This document shows, piece by piece, positions 1-12,535 of a stretch of DNA of 64,000 bases (the stretch's first letter is position 1; the number at the start of each line of letters is the position of its first letter). The stretch spans positions 186,001-250,000 of the forward strand of contig JAKJXP020000034.1 of NCBI GenBank assembly GCA_022225965.2, in the 5' to 3' direction. Origin of the DNA: Diatrype stigma. Its lineage: Eukaryota > Ascomycota > Sordariomycetes > Xylariales > Diatrypaceae. The notes under the pieces were generated by a model. That model was not told the DNA's origin and ran no database searches. It saw only the letters and a program-made list of their open reading frames with translations. The position numbers and the translations under genes are program-made.

Positions 1-1405
1 CTTATCACCGTCTCACCAAAGCTCTGGAAAAAAAAGCCGACCTGATCGCCCAGCGAGGACCCAATTCTATTCCGGAGATCAATTTTGCTGACCTGCAAAG
101 TCACGGTGGCCTTCTCCCTGGGGATGTTGCGGATATTGCCAGGCAGGCAGGTTGTATTGTCATCCGCGGGGTAGTTCCGGAAGAAGAGGCATCGTCCTGG
201 GAGTCTGAGCTCAGGAGCTACACTAAGAGGCACCCCAAGGTTATAGGGTTCCCCAAGCACGACCCTCAGAACTTTGGCCTGTTCTGGACCCGCCCGCAAG
301 TCCAGATACGAAGTCACCCTAATGTCATGAAGGCGATGCAAGCTGTCAGCCATCTATGGCATATATCACGGGAAGACTCTCTGTTCGATCTATCAAGCCA
401 GGCTATATATGCCGACCGTTTTCGAATCAGACACCCCTCTAAAGGTAAGTGCTCACCGGAAGCTGCTGTCAGTAGAGGGGACTATGTCCTTGATGTATGT
501 GAGTCAAGGTTAACTTGAGATGTCAGACTTCGAGTATCCTCTCAGAGCTCATCAAGACAGTGGGTCTATGGAGCGTTGGGAAGATCCCCAATACCGCGCA
601 TGCTACCAGAAGATATTTGATGGTAGATGGGAAGACTACGACCCATGGTGTGCCGATCACCGTTCTGAAGCCAAGACCGATCTGTATTCGACGGGAAGTG
701 AGTGTCAACTGCGTACATAGTATAGCGGCGGGCGTGCGAAACTAACACAGAGCCGCAGAATCATGCTCCGCTTTCCGCTCTTTGCAAGGATGGATGAGCA
801 TGTCGCACACTGGCACCGGGGAGGGAACCCTTCGCCTAGTACCTGAGCTCAAGCTCTCTACGGCCTATCAACTACTACGGCCATACTTCATTCTCGACGA
901 GGAATTCGACGACGTGACACCCCTATTCCCCGGCGCATCACCAGGCAATCTACAGTTCCTACCGACAAACAAGCTACACCCCCACCTGCTCTTAGAAAAG
1001 AGCATGGTCGGCATCCCGCCCGTGAAACCCGGTGACTATGTCTTCTGGCACTGCGACCTCATTCACGAAGTCGACAGGTTCCACCCCGGTACTGTTGACT
1101 CCTCGGTCAGTTACAATGGCTGCGTGCCTTTGTGCCCTTACAATCTCGAGAACTTGGTGAGTATGCGGCAAAGCTTCTTAGATGGGAAACCACCGAAGGA
1201 CTTCCAGGACTACGAATATGTCGAGTTCGAGAAGGACCACGAAGATCATGGTGCGAGACGCGAGAATGTGCTATCCCTGGCGGGGTTAAGGGCGTTAGGC
1301 CTGGAGCCTTTTGATGAAGAAGAGGCCGGAATCACCTCGGGTCAGCGAGCAATGCGGAAGCTGGCTAATCAGAAACTTGGGTTTATCAAGGAGAGAAGTT
1401 CGTGA
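1..1405 (+). CDS. DUF1479 family protein (putative 2OG-Fe(II) oxygenase fold), 5' partial
   Basis: Exons are <1-444, 527-697 and 759-1405 (first full codon at 3), giving 419 visible residues; the start lies off the window. Both introns have canonical ends (GTAAGT/CAG and GTGAGT/CAG) and keep phase. The family is recognised by the run around RFRIRHPSKD, the HQDSGSMERW segment, GRWEDYDPW, and LQGWMSMSHTGTGEGTLRL. The H-x-D in HQDSG and the later His in HCDLIHEVD match the iron-binding facial triad expected of a cupin/2OG-dioxygenase fold. Fungal members are usually about 450-500 aa, so only a short N-terminus is missing. The substrate is unknown for the family, so no reaction is assigned. The next gene downstream on the same strand is an ABCC transporter, 522 bp away; a functional link is only a guess. 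Confidence 0.88.
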
Positions 1406-1927
1406 GTCGTGACGACATGCTATATGATGTCTCAGTCTTGGAAGACCGCCCCTATCCTAATAGTTAGAAATGCTACATAATTGGGTGGGTTCAGTGTGCA
1501 CAGTGCATTGCTCACCGCTGCCGATTTCTTGAGGCTATTCGCGATGCCTTGCTTGGTTTAGGTTGTCCTCCAAGTTCCAACACGATCCTCACTTGGCCTA
1601 ACTAGTGCCAATGTTGGCCTTATTCGTACAATCTAGATCACCTATTTCACGCCGCATTAGCTCCGCTGTGCCGCACCCGGGCCTATCACATAATAGCTCG
1701 CTGTAATCCATGTAACGTGATGGCAGTCTCAGACAGGGGTTCAAGGTTGTAAAGATAAGGAATTCGGCTGCCTAGAGAAACATGCAACTGCCAACGGTAT
1801 ACTTCGTACGAACGTAGCCACACTTACAGGGCGTCGATTGTTCTGATCTTGCTGTTTGTTGTGTATCATGGCTTAACATTCGATCCCCTTTGCGTGTTCA
1901 TCTACGTGTTAATGAACATCGCGACAA
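1406..1927. other. Intergenic, DUF1479 to ABC transporter
   Basis: No gene was recognised. This should hold the 3' UTR of the upstream gene and the promoter of the transporter. It contains one copy of the dispersed motif TACTTCGTA at 1800-1808. Confidence 0.6.
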
Positions 1928-4900
1928 GTGGGCGACGTTAGAATGGATTGTACCTTTGAGGCCGACCGGTCTTTTGGCCCCTCCGTCTCCCAATGTCGGA
2001 GGCCATTCGACTTCACACTTCTGTTCGAGCAGGTATTCTTCCAACTGGTGCCATCTTGCATCTTCATCGCAGTCGCATCTGGCCGACTCCTCATCTTAGC
2101 ACGAAGCCCAGTCACCGTTTCGTTTGGCATTCTGTATATCGTAAAGCTAGTACGTATGACGAAAGATCTTGTCCCTGTGAAAAAAAGCATAACTGAACAT
2201 CTGGTGTAGTGTTCTATTGCGGTGTTGATAGCCCTCGAGCTGGCGACTCTCGGCCTCATCGCCGATAGAGAACATGGCACGACACCTATCTCGGTTCCCG
2301 CCGCTGCGCTGTCAGTTGCCGCAGCCCTCGCACTCGGAGTGCTGTCGCATTTTGACCATATCCGCTCGAAACGCTCCTCTATTCTGATAGGTCTCTATCT
2401 GACGATCACCTTGCTGCTGAAGTCGGCCATGACTCGCACATACTGGCACATCAGCGGCTATAAGCCCGTTGCTTCAACGACGCTTGCTAGCGTCTTCGTA
2501 CAGATGATTGTTCTAGGGCTCGAAAGTTTCAATAAAAGGCGTTGGGTGAAAGCCGAGGAAAGAACTGTGTCAATCGAGGGGTCCGCTGGTTTCCTAAACC
2601 GAAGCTTCTTCACCTGGTTGAACGGTCTACTTTTGACGGGATTTCGAAGGCCTCTAACGCCTGACGATCTCCACCTGATCGATGATTCCCTCCAGACGGC
2701 CAACGTGGTCCCCAGCTTCGACCGTTTACAGACCACCCCAACGTGTATGTTCGAAAGCGTCATTGAGACTCTATATGCAGAAGCTAATACATGTAAAGCT
2801 GGCCGTTTCGGTCTCGTCGTCTTCTCGTTCCGGTGCCTCGGGCTTTACATACTCACTCCGGTGATTCCACGTATTTGCCTGAGTGGTTTCACCTTTGCTC
2901 AACCGTTTGTAGCGTCCGCATTGATCGAGTATCTGGAGGGACGGGAGTTGACCTCGACTAACCATGGATATGGTCTGATCGGTGCATCATTTCTGGTGTA
3001 TGTCGGAATCGCAGTAAGTGTAGCACACCATACAGGCCTTTCCAGAATGCTAACGACGATCAGGTGGCCGATGGCTGGTATAGACACCTGTCCAACAAAG
3101 CAGTTGCCAAGATCAGGGGTGGTCTGATTGATGCAATTGCCCAGAAGATGTTTAGGTTGAGACAGGAGAAGGGGGTAGAGGCAAAGGTACTCACTCTTAT
3201 GGTCTCTGATTTGCAACGAATCACCACCTCTTTTACCTTCATCCACGACCTTTGGAGTTCGCCGGTGGACGTCATCATTGCGACTTGGCTACTTTGGATG
3301 AAACTCGGACCCTCTAGCTTGACCGTTCTCGCGCTTGCGCTGTGTAAGTTCGCCTAGCCATTACCCCTGTCTCCCCTACCTACCCCCTTGGAGGCCTCTC
3401 TGCTAACTTCTTATGAACCAAGTCTGTATGTTCTTATCAACCACTGTCGCTAAGCGTATTGGACCTCAGCAGGGTCTATGGATGGCTGCAACGGAGAAGA
3501 GAATCGCAGCTACCAAGAACATGCTCGCCTCCATGAAGGCCATCAAAATGATGGGGGCTGGTGAAAGGATAGGGTCAGCTATCGAAAAGCTTCGTATTCA
3601 GGAATTTGCAGCGTCTGAGAGTTTTCGCACTTTGTTGATCTGCTCAGTTTCTACATGTGAGTAGGCCCACTACTATACTTCGTTTGACACTCTGACCTTG
3701 TGCAGCTTATGCCACCCTCGCTCTGGGACCGGTTGTCGTCTTAGGAGCTTACGTCGGCGCCACAGTGTCTTCCGGGACTACAGACCTCGACGCCCCTCGG
3801 ATGTTCAGCTCTGTGATACTCATTAGTCTCGTCTCTAACCCTCTAATACGTCTTCTACAGCTTGTTCCAAACATGGGGGCTGCACTTGGGTGCTTCAAAC
3901 GCCTGGAAGAGTTTCTCCAAAAGCCTGAAAGAGTGGATGATAGAGAGGTTCAGATGCGAGGGCCTCCACCTGATGCTTATATAGGGTCTCCAAGCAATGA
4001 TTCTCCCCCAAAGGAGGCGGCGAGGTCGGAGGGTCCCGGACATGGCCCAGTCGTGTCTATGCGAAATGCAGACCTGGGTTGGGATGAAGAGGTTCTTTTA
4101 AAAGGTATCAATATGGATGTTGCTAAGGGAGAACATATTGTAATCACGGGCGTGGTAGGTTCTGGAAAGTCTTTACTGCTGAATAGCATCCTTGGAGAGG
4201 TCCAGCCGAAAGCTGGCAGCATTCAGGTTCGAGGGATCGGCGTGGCTTATTGCAGCCAGACAACCTGGCTGGAGAACTTGACTGCCTATGAGAACGTGTT
4301 TAGACGCGCAGCGAATGATGAGGCTTGGTACCAGAGAGTCATCGATGCATGCGCCTTGCGAGACTTTCTATATTCCCAACCATCAGGCGAGACGATCGGC
4401 ACGAATGGTGCTAAAATCAGCGGCGGAGAGAAGCAGCGATTGGTAAGGACTAGCTTGAGATTCCTGTATTAACTACCAGACAATCTACTGACATGCGCAG
4501 GCCTTGGCTCGAGCCATTGCAACTCGGCCAGCCGTGTTACTTCTGGATGATCCCCTCAGCGCCATTGACCGAACAACCAAACAAACAATACTAGACCGCC
4601 TATTCGGACCGACAGGCATACTTCATGAACTGGATACGACAGTCATCCATGTTACTCAGGACCGTAAGTTAGAAACTCAAACTTTGGCCATTTTGCTGCA
4701 TTGCTTATATTCTTTCTAGGTAACTGCGCTCGTCTTGCCGACAGAGTGCTTACAATTAACGACGAAGGACATATTCGACCTGTCCAGGATGCCGATCTGA
4801 ATGGTGTAGTAGGAGACAAGGATTCAACCCCTGAAAGGTCCTCATCCGAAGATACAGTGGCTAGGAAGGTAGTGATCAACACGAATGTGACGCCAAAGAA

Positions 4901-6835
4901 TGACAAACTGGAAACTACCCTAGTGACCGATCGCGATGTTTATCGTACATATTTCGGATCTATTGGGCGCCTCAACATAATACTCTACTTTCTCGGCGGA
5001 GTCATCTCTGATTTTTGCCTCAAATTTCCAGGTGTGTCCGTTCATCCTAACCACCCACCCCCCGGACCCCCCTTTTCCTAAGTGCTAACGCGAGGACTGA
5101 AGATGTATGGCTCATGTGGTGGTCCAACGACACGAGTAGCATACACCAAGTGCACAGCAACGGATATTGGCTCGGACTTTATGCTTTCCTGAGTCTCTTG
5201 CCGCTAGCTACTCAAGCTCTTTGGATAGCGTAAGCAACTCTCAGATTTTAGGGAGATCATCACTGACAAGGTACATTAGCCATATATTCCTTAAGGTCAT
5301 GCCAGTTTCTGGGATTGGTCTGCACGATACAATGCTCAAGGTACTTCAAGACGCAACGTTCGTCTTCATCAGTGGCACGGATGCCGGTACTCTGATCAAC
5401 AGATTCAACCAGGATCTTACGTTGGTTGATATGCGCCTTCCACTAGATCTACTGAACACTTTCTCATCCGCCCTGATCTGCATCGCTCAAATTGTCTTAG
5501 TGGCATTCGCTGCGGTATTCTCTTTGATCATACTACCAGTTGTCTTTGTAGTGCTACTCCTGCTTCAATACTTCTACCTGAGAACATCGAAGCAGATGCG
5601 CCAGCTGGACTTGCAATCCACCGCCGGTCTTCAATCCAAGGTATCGGAATCTTGTGCAGGACTGGTAACCGTAAGGGCCCATGGCTGGCAGGAGACCATG
5701 CGAACCGAGATTCAGGAGAAGCTAGACAGGTCGCAAGAGCCATGGTATCTTCTAGCTATGATACAGACATGGCTCCGCTTTGTCCTGAACTTGACGGTGG
5801 CCGGTCTGTCCGTGACAGTTGTCGGCGTCGCAGTGGGCACACGTCATACAACTACGGCGAGTGCTATCGGTGTAGCATTCCTGAACATGGTCAGCCTAGG
5901 CGAGATGCTAACGAACTTGATATCGTCCTGGACATCCCTGGAAACATCACTCGGTGCGATCGCGAGAATTCGTGCTTTCGAGGAGAATACACCCACAGAG
6001 GGAGAAGTAGCATCGCCGATCGACGTACCCCCAGAATGGCCAGGGGTTGGTCCGCTTGTCCTAGATAATGTTTACGTGAGCTATAACGCTGGGGTGGAGA
6101 AGCCAACCTGGGCCCTCGAGAACATATCCTTGCAGATCAAGGCAGGGGAAAGGATCGCCGTATGTGGACGGAGCGGCTCGGGAAAATCAAGCTTCTTACT
6201 AGCCCTGCTCACGCTGATCGACACTCCAAGTGGTACCATCACCCTCGATGGGGTAGACATTTCACGGGTCCGCCAGCAGGTCCTACGTTCTAGATTCAAC
6301 GTCGTCTCCCAGGATACCTTCGTTCACGGCGAAGTCATCCGAGATGCGCTAGACCCGGATGGCAAACTCTCCGATGAGGCCATCACCGAGGTGCTAACTG
6401 AGTGTGCCATCCTCGACAAGATCATCGCTGCTGGCGGTCTTTCCAGCAACCTGAGTGACACTCACCTATCTATTGGAGAGACACAGCTATTCGCACTGGC
6501 GCGGACCATCCTTCAAGCAGGTGTAAGGAAAGGCGGCATCGTCCTCTTTGACGAGGCCACGAGCAGGTAAGTGTTGACTTGATGATTATACTAGTACCAC
6601 AGACAGGCTAACCTACCAATGTAGTATTGATGTTGCGACGGAGCAGCGGATTATGAGCTTGATTTCTAAGAGACTACATGGGAAGACAATCATTTCGGTT
6701 CTGCATCGGCTAGACGCAGCACTCGAATACGATCGAATTCTCGTCCTAGAAAGGGGCCAAATAGTTTCGTTCGGTACCCCTGAAGAAGTTGTTAGGGATG
6801 CTGAGTTGTTTTCTTCGTTCAAGGGGGGAAATTGA
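1928..6835 (+). CDS. ABCC-type (MRP-like) full ABC transporter
   Basis: Ten exons: 1928-2149, 2210-3013, 3064-3343, 3423-3656, 3706-4442, 4501-4663, 4720-5031, 5103-5229, 5280-6566, 6625-6835. They join in phase to 1458 aa, the usual size of fungal ABCC exporters. The N-terminus (DRSFGPSVSQCRRPFDFTLLFE) and early hydrophobic segments match the TMD0-bearing fungal ABCC clade. NBD1 has Walker A GVVGSGKS near residue 661, signature ISGGEKQ near 752 and Walker B LLLDDPLSAID near 779. NBD2 has GRSGSGKSS near 1255, LSIGETQ near 1356 and VLFDEATSSID near 1378. NBD1 carries D-D where the catalytic Glu would be, as is common in ABCC, so ATP hydrolysis is expected mainly at the other site. The NBD2-domain signature is non-canonical (LSIGE rather than LSGGQ), which would affect the NBD1 composite site. 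Expected role: plasma- or vacuolar-membrane export of organic compounds or conjugates. Substrate not inferable. Confidence 0.93.
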
Positions 6836-7215
6836 ATCCTTAAACCACAATTGGCCGTTCGGTGTAGGATGCATTCTACCTACTGACGAGCCCTCTTCGC
6901 ACAGACCTACCTACGCGGAAGCTAAGAGAGAAGTATATAAACTTAGGCCATAGATATCTATCACTGTAGCATGACTGTCTCTATTTGCGAGGGCTATATC
7001 ACATCCTAAGTGGACATTCGCATCAAAGTGATCTTGTATTTCTGATATTTTCCCGGTCGTCTACTCTCTCATTTGGTCCGAAATGGTGTTGCTGTTCCTT
7101 CATTATCCAATTCCATAATATATTGGACTAACTGGCCCTTATCGCCTGTCCACCATGGACACCAGCCCCAGACTAGCAGGTTAGATTGTCCAGACAGTTA
7201 GTCTGATTCATTCCA
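6836..7215. other. Intergenic between convergent genes
   Basis: This separates the 3' ends of the ABC transporter (+) and the KptA-like gene (-). Nothing beyond probable 3' UTR sequence is seen. Confidence 0.5.
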
Positions 7216-8229
7216 TTATTCGTCGCTGGCACTGGCACTGCCAGACTCGTCTTCGCCGCGGATCTGAAGGGAACCCTTGCCCTTCTTGCCCTTGCCTTTA
7301 GTCCCCTTCCTCAGAGCCTCGGGGACCTCTTGGCGCACCTCACCGTCCTCAAAAAGCAGACCGACGTCCGACCGGCGGGCGACGGCCTTTTTCCAAAGGG
7401 CCTCAGGGATCTCCTCGGCAGTAGTCACGATGCTTCCGGACACAGTCCGCTGCCACTTGACCTCCGGCGCTGCTTCCAGAGCAGACCGTAGATCGATCCA
7501 TATGCTGACATCCGCGTCATTCGCACGGCCCCCGGCAGTAACAGGAGAGAAAGACAAATGAGTGGACCCGCCAGCTCGCTTGATGCCACCAGCGGCAAGA
7601 ATGAGGGGATACCCCTGGTAAGACGTTTCGTAGACGATGAAATCGGGAAGATCCGCCGTCTTAGCAGTGAATGGCTCACCAACCAAGACGACGGGCGCGC
7701 TGACGGCGTTTCGCTTCGAGTTCGGTCGGACCTGGTAGGCCACCGCCTCGTTAGCAGCGGTCCCAGGGACCTGGCGGAGTGTGAAACGCGACTTGTTCGA
7801 CGTCGACACGATCCGTTGGACGTCTTCTAGCGTTGCGCCAAGCTCAATCATCTTCGAGTGCTCGAGCTAACCACATCATGATCACATTAGAATATTTTCC
7901 CCTGCGAATGACTGATTGGTCGGGAAATCACCTACCACCTGATCGAGGGATACCCAGCCCTCGGCGTCGGAATGCAAGTGGCCTGCCTCTTCGTCATCGT
8001 CGCTTGCCTCACTCTCCAGCACACTGCGCTTCAGGACAAAAGCCACCGCCTTGGCGATGGTAACATCATGGTCCTCAATAACACTGTAAGTTCGGCCACC
8101 CTTTCCCTTGGTACTAGCGGCCCGGCTTCTCCCATGTCGCGGGTTATGCTGGACAAGAGCGCTAGGAGGGAGAACACCACCGTTCTGGTTGATCGTAGAT
8201 AGGGGAATGAAGACAGACGCAGCAGCCAT
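7216..8229 (-). CDS. KptA/Tpt1-family RNA 2'-phosphotransferase-like protein with altered catalytic residues
   Basis: Exons in transcript order are 7936-8229 and 7216-7866 (314 aa); the intron has a GTAGGT donor and a TTAG acceptor and keeps phase. The start at 8229 is the first ATG; the longer frame lacks an upstream ATG. Family landmarks in order: AKAVAFVLKRS, AEGWVSLDQV, ATLEDVQRIV, SNKSRFTL, VRPNSKRN, DFIVYETSYQG, STHLSFSP, GGRANDADVSIWIDL. In active Tpt1/KptA enzymes the corresponding motifs are LSxLLRH, DGW, KQRF, IRAxQGH, HGT, HIHLA and an Arg before the VxIxID strand. The LRH Arg-His here reads Lys-Arg, and the Gly-His of the IRAxQGH motif is lost, while the two later Arg positions appear kept. 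The N-terminal 50 residues are Ser/Gly/Arg-rich. The C-terminus is a Lys/Gly-rich tail (KGTKGKGKKGKG) followed by acidic residues. Canonical Tpt1 removes splice-junction 2'-phosphate from tRNA using NAD+; whether this one does is doubtful. Confidence 0.82.
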
Positions 8230-11057
8230 TATATTTGGGTTCAACGTTCCAGCAAAAAGTCCTAGCCCGGGATGTTCGAGAATGTGATAGGGAGCAGTTG
8301 GAATATAGAGACAACTTAGACAAGTACCTAACTAGGAGCTGAGAGGGCTAGCAATAGGAAGACGCCGAGCGGCGCGGTTGCGATGAGAGCTTATACTCAC
8401 AGGTTAAGAGAACCCCTGAGCGATACCGGAACAGCCAGGTGGGCATCCCCCCAACCCACCTTGGCATGCATGATATTTCAAGCATGTGCCCAGGCTGTCA
8501 GGTACCTTGATCGCAGGCCACTTGGTCGTGCAGGACTCCACCTGGCACCGATGAGATGCAGCGAACGCGGGGAGAGTGGACGTCTCCTGCCCTATAGCAT
8601 ATGTGGATCAACCCGCGCTTCTAGGCCAACGCCCACTTCTTGGGTATAGCGGTGTACAGCGAGGAGCGACGCGTGATGCCATGGGTTCGTCGCTGGACAC
8701 CGAGGACAGGAGACTTTCCTCGGATTCAAGTCCCAGGATCGGGCACACAGGCACGTATATACAACAAGCGGGGCGATCTATGCGAGTCATATATAGGCGA
8801 AACGGTAGGCCTAGGGGCGCGGATGATCACCCTTTCTTGGAGAGACTGAAACTAAAACTGGAAGGAGGCCCTTCGTTAGGAACCCGGTCGTGTTAGTCAT
8901 CATCAGATCTGTCTACAAGCTTCAGTCGTCCAAGTTTGTTAGCCACTGACCATCATTCAGACATAATGTACCTACTAAGAGCCCACTCCATCATGACTTT
9001 CGTATATATATTGTTTTCAAAACCAGCAAAGTGTGCATGAGACTCACATAAGGCATGACGATATCAATGTTCGCTCAGTGGTATGATCATTCATGCTTAT
9101 TGTCATATAAAAGCTACTGTTATAGTGTCCCCCGCTCGTCACCTAAGGCATCATGATGCATCTATCCCGAACCATTATAACACCGCTATATAGGGAAATT
9201 AGCTCCTAGACCCCTCACACTTGTGGTCTGCTAGAGACGAAAAAAAAAAGAAAAAAGAAAAGGTGGGGGGTGGGGGGGTTCGTTGTGTAAAAGGGGCGAG
9301 CGAAAGCACAAGGAGAATCAACGGCATATAGAGGATTATGTTCCCTGGACCATTGGCTATGCCTTTATTTCGCCCAGTCACAATTCCGGGTTGCTAAGGT
9401 CGCATATTGGTGGCTGGTGGTTGGCGGTTCCCTGCAAGGTGCTCTAAGGGGCTCCAACGGGCTCGATGTGCAATTACTCCCTGCCTAGCTACACGTTTCC
9501 TCTTCACGTATATGGAAGCAAGTGACTGAATAGCTGATTTCACATATTCTCCTTTTCTCTCTATACTAGAGTAGACGGGCTTACCTTGACTTTGAGCCTC
9601 CAACCAATACGTAACGGTAGGCTATCTGCGGAAACCTCACTCTAAAGCGAGATCACACAGAACATCAAGGGGAAAGAGATCGAAGATTTGGCCATAATCC
9701 TGTAGTGAGCTTCAGTCTAAGGTGAACAATCCTTCCCCGGGGACAAATGCATGCATAATAGAAGGTCACTTCGTCATCTTTCATGAATACATGACTATTA
9801 GTACAAGGGACCAAGATGATGCAGTGTAACTTTGTTGCCCAGTCGTGAATATATGTCCACGCCTGAAAATACATGACCTCATACACTTTACATCGTAACA
9901 CGAGCAGGACCAATGGTTCGTATACCAATTGAAGTCTCTTCATGAAATTACTAGCACTGGACTCTCGGGGTCGTTACGCCATGTTACCGTTGATATGGAG
10001 GCCAAGACCCAAGTGCCGAGCTGACAAACCAGGGTGATTGCAGATCATGCCCAGATGTCATTGACTCTATCCGGTATGTAAGGCTAATGCAGACATCACC
10101 AGGGTCTGATTTCACTAGCAATTGTTCAAATATGATCAAATTCTGAGGTTTGCTACGAATAAGCTGAGATGTCGGAAGATCACCCCGGAATAGATTGGTA
10201 GGATGCCGATTTAACCAATGACCGCCGTGTGTCGCAGTGGCCCGGATTAGGCAAGGGCAATACGGGATGCATTAAGATCGACATCAATCCTGTATTTGGA
10301 AAGGGTTTAAGTTATTGGGCAATTAGGTATAAATATAAATAAACCCCTCTCTAGCCCGCGTGGATGTCATATGCGCCTCGTAGATGATCCTCTTTAATAC
10401 CTTGATGATTGCTGGGTGGCCCGCCAGGCGCATCAAGCGGACAGAACTCGCGAGCAAAGTGCAAAGAAAGCAGGTTTTCCAGGCATAGACGGATCCTCTC
10501 CAAATTGTGCCATCCCGAGTTATCCCTTTACATGGCAATCTCTTCGTGAGCAACAACAAGCTGGCGTCCAGTGAACTGCGTTGTAGCACCGCACGTGGAA
10601 GGATAAGGTCCCCACTCCCTGCCCTTCACGTGCAACGTCGACCATCTTCACCAGCAGATCCGTAAGCCTCAATGCTACCCTCGGCGAGGATAGATACGAT
10701 GTTGGTACGAAACGCACACATCGAGCTTCCCGTAACACATAAGTGTCGGCCGAGGCAGACATGCCGTGCCATATCGCGGGTGACTCAGCCGTGCGATCGT
10801 CGGTCACCGGACATCCGGCTGTCGTCGAGCCTAGCTATAACCCATAGGAGTTGGGGACCCGCAACGGCAGACTCAAAGCACCCAGGGAAACGGACCAAGG
10901 GAAGAGTGACCTGTCACTGACAAGTATATCCGCCGTCTACTGAGTACTGGCCTCGCTGCCTATAATACAGATGGATCTCCCGAACAGGTAAGTTCCAGCT
11001 CAAATCCTCTCCTGCAATGTACACGGGGGGTTCCTGCTTTTACCACACCTCGCGGCA
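8230..11057. other. Long gene-poor intergenic region
   Basis: I see no convincing gene in 2.8 kb. Open frames are short and lack codon structure. The only local oddity is a strongly purine-skewed tract at about 9238-9278 (A/G runs, then a G run). The last few hundred bases should include the promoter of the nuclease-like gene that starts at 11058. Confidence 0.55.
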
Positions 11058-12183
11058 ATGATTTTCAACAAGACTATCATATCGTTGGTAGTTCTGCTTG
11101 CGGCACAGGCGACGCGGGGCGTCCACATCCCCTCATCATCCCGTACCGGTAGTAGGAGCAATGCAGTTGATAGTAGCGCCAGCAAACTGCAGCCCCTGAA
11201 CCTGCGGATCATCTCCTTCAACGTCCGCTATGCCGCGCCCGCCTCCGGGAACGAGAAGGGCTGGGACATGCGCGGGCCGCTCCAAATCAGCCAGCTCAGC
11301 TCGGCAGCCGCCAATGCGACGGCAGCGGACGCCGTTCCCATCGTTGGTCTCCAGGAGGTCCTGCACGAGCAGCTCGTCGACCTCGAGGCCGGGCTCTCAC
11401 CGGCGGCGGACTGGACCCACATTGGGACGGGCCGGGATGACGGCAAAGAAGCCGGGGAGTACTGCCCGATTCGTGAGTAGTCTGTCCTGTTTCGGTTGTT
11501 TGTTGGAGGAGCAAGTTCTGACTCCGGGACTTGTTGTTGCAGTGTACCGGCGGACAACAGTAAACCTGCTAGAGAGCACGCAAAAGTGGCTCTCGAAAAC
11601 GCCCGATGAGCCGTCCCTCTGGCCCGGCGCGGGGAGCAAGCGGTACGTGCTGGTCGGCGTGTTCGAGCACGCAGCAACGGGACAGCGGTTCATTGCGGCC
11701 AACACGCACCTGGACAACGCGAGCCGCAAGGCGCGCGTCGAAGGCATCAAGATCGTGCTCGAGGTGCTCCGCGGCGTGCGCGAGAAGTGGGGACCGCTCG
11801 GGATCACGCTCTCGGGCGACTTCAACTCGGAGCCGCCATCATCGTCGTCGACAAAAAGGGGTGATGGTGATGACGATGACGACGACGACGACGACGATGA
11901 AAGGAAAGAGGACGCGTATAGCACGCTACGCGCGGACGGGTACTTGCGGGACCTGTACACGCTTGTGGGCTCGAAGGAGCGGCGCGGCCCCTACACGACC
12001 TTCTCGGGCTTCGATCCGGACGAGGAGTCCAAGGTGGAGAAGCGGATCGACTTCCTACACGTGGGGCCCGATCCGGAATCCACGTGGGCGGTTCGAGACT
12101 ACCAAGTGCTGGGGAACGTTGTGGACGGTGTTTACATCAGCGATCACAAGGCCGTCGTAGGTGATATCACCTTGAATGTATAG
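11058..12183 (+). CDS. Secreted endonuclease/exonuclease/phosphatase (EEP) family protein
   Basis: Exons are 11058-11472 and 11543-12183 (351 aa), with a GTGAGT donor and TTGCAG acceptor in phase. An N-terminal signal peptide is visible (MIFNKTIISLVVLLAAQATRG). EEP-fold motifs follow in order: LRIISFNVRY (strand with metal-site Asn), GLQEV (metal-binding Glu), NTHLDN, SGDFNSEP (Asp/Asn), RIDFLHV, and SDHKAVV (catalytic Asp-His). All the expected active-site residues are therefore present. Between SGDFNSEP and the next helix sits an acidic low-complexity insert of eleven consecutive Asp residues (around 11867-11900). Homologues in fungi are secreted phosphodiesterase-like proteins of unknown substrate (nucleic acid, sphingolipid or inositol phosphate), so I do not choose among them. 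Confidence 0.88.
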
Positions 12184-12535
12184 TCAAGGCTCGGTGCGTG
12201 CCTGCCTCCTCTGTAGTATTCCGTAGCTGTGAGGTTGGAGCGTCCAGGACCAAACGAAGGTGATTAGTAATACATGCTGAGGACATATCTTATATGATGA
12301 ACACCGGGAATGGGTTGATCTTAGGTCATATCATATTGCTACATGTTGATTGTACACTTGTTGTCTTACAATCTTATTTCAATCCGTGTCGTACTCCGTG
12401 TCCCATGTCATAACGTGTAAACGCCTCCCAACCTACCCACCAAAAGCATTGCACAAAGAAGAACCAGCGAGCGATGATGTTTTCCGCCAAGTTCGATTGC
12501 GGCTGTACCTAGGTAGTTTCGGCTATGGTGAAGGA
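12184..12535. other. Intergenic between convergent genes
   Basis: 3' UTR space of the EEP gene (+) and the small IGKQFT-repeat gene (-). It includes a perfect TACCTAGGTA palindrome at 12506-12515. No gene seen. Confidence 0.5.

Noticed and set aside
8640..8770. Possible tRNA, from a GATTCAAGTCC box-B-like word near 8732
   Set aside because: No matching A box, acceptor stem or anticodon arm could be folded around it. No tRNA was found anywhere in the window by eye; a tRNAscan-SE run would settle this.
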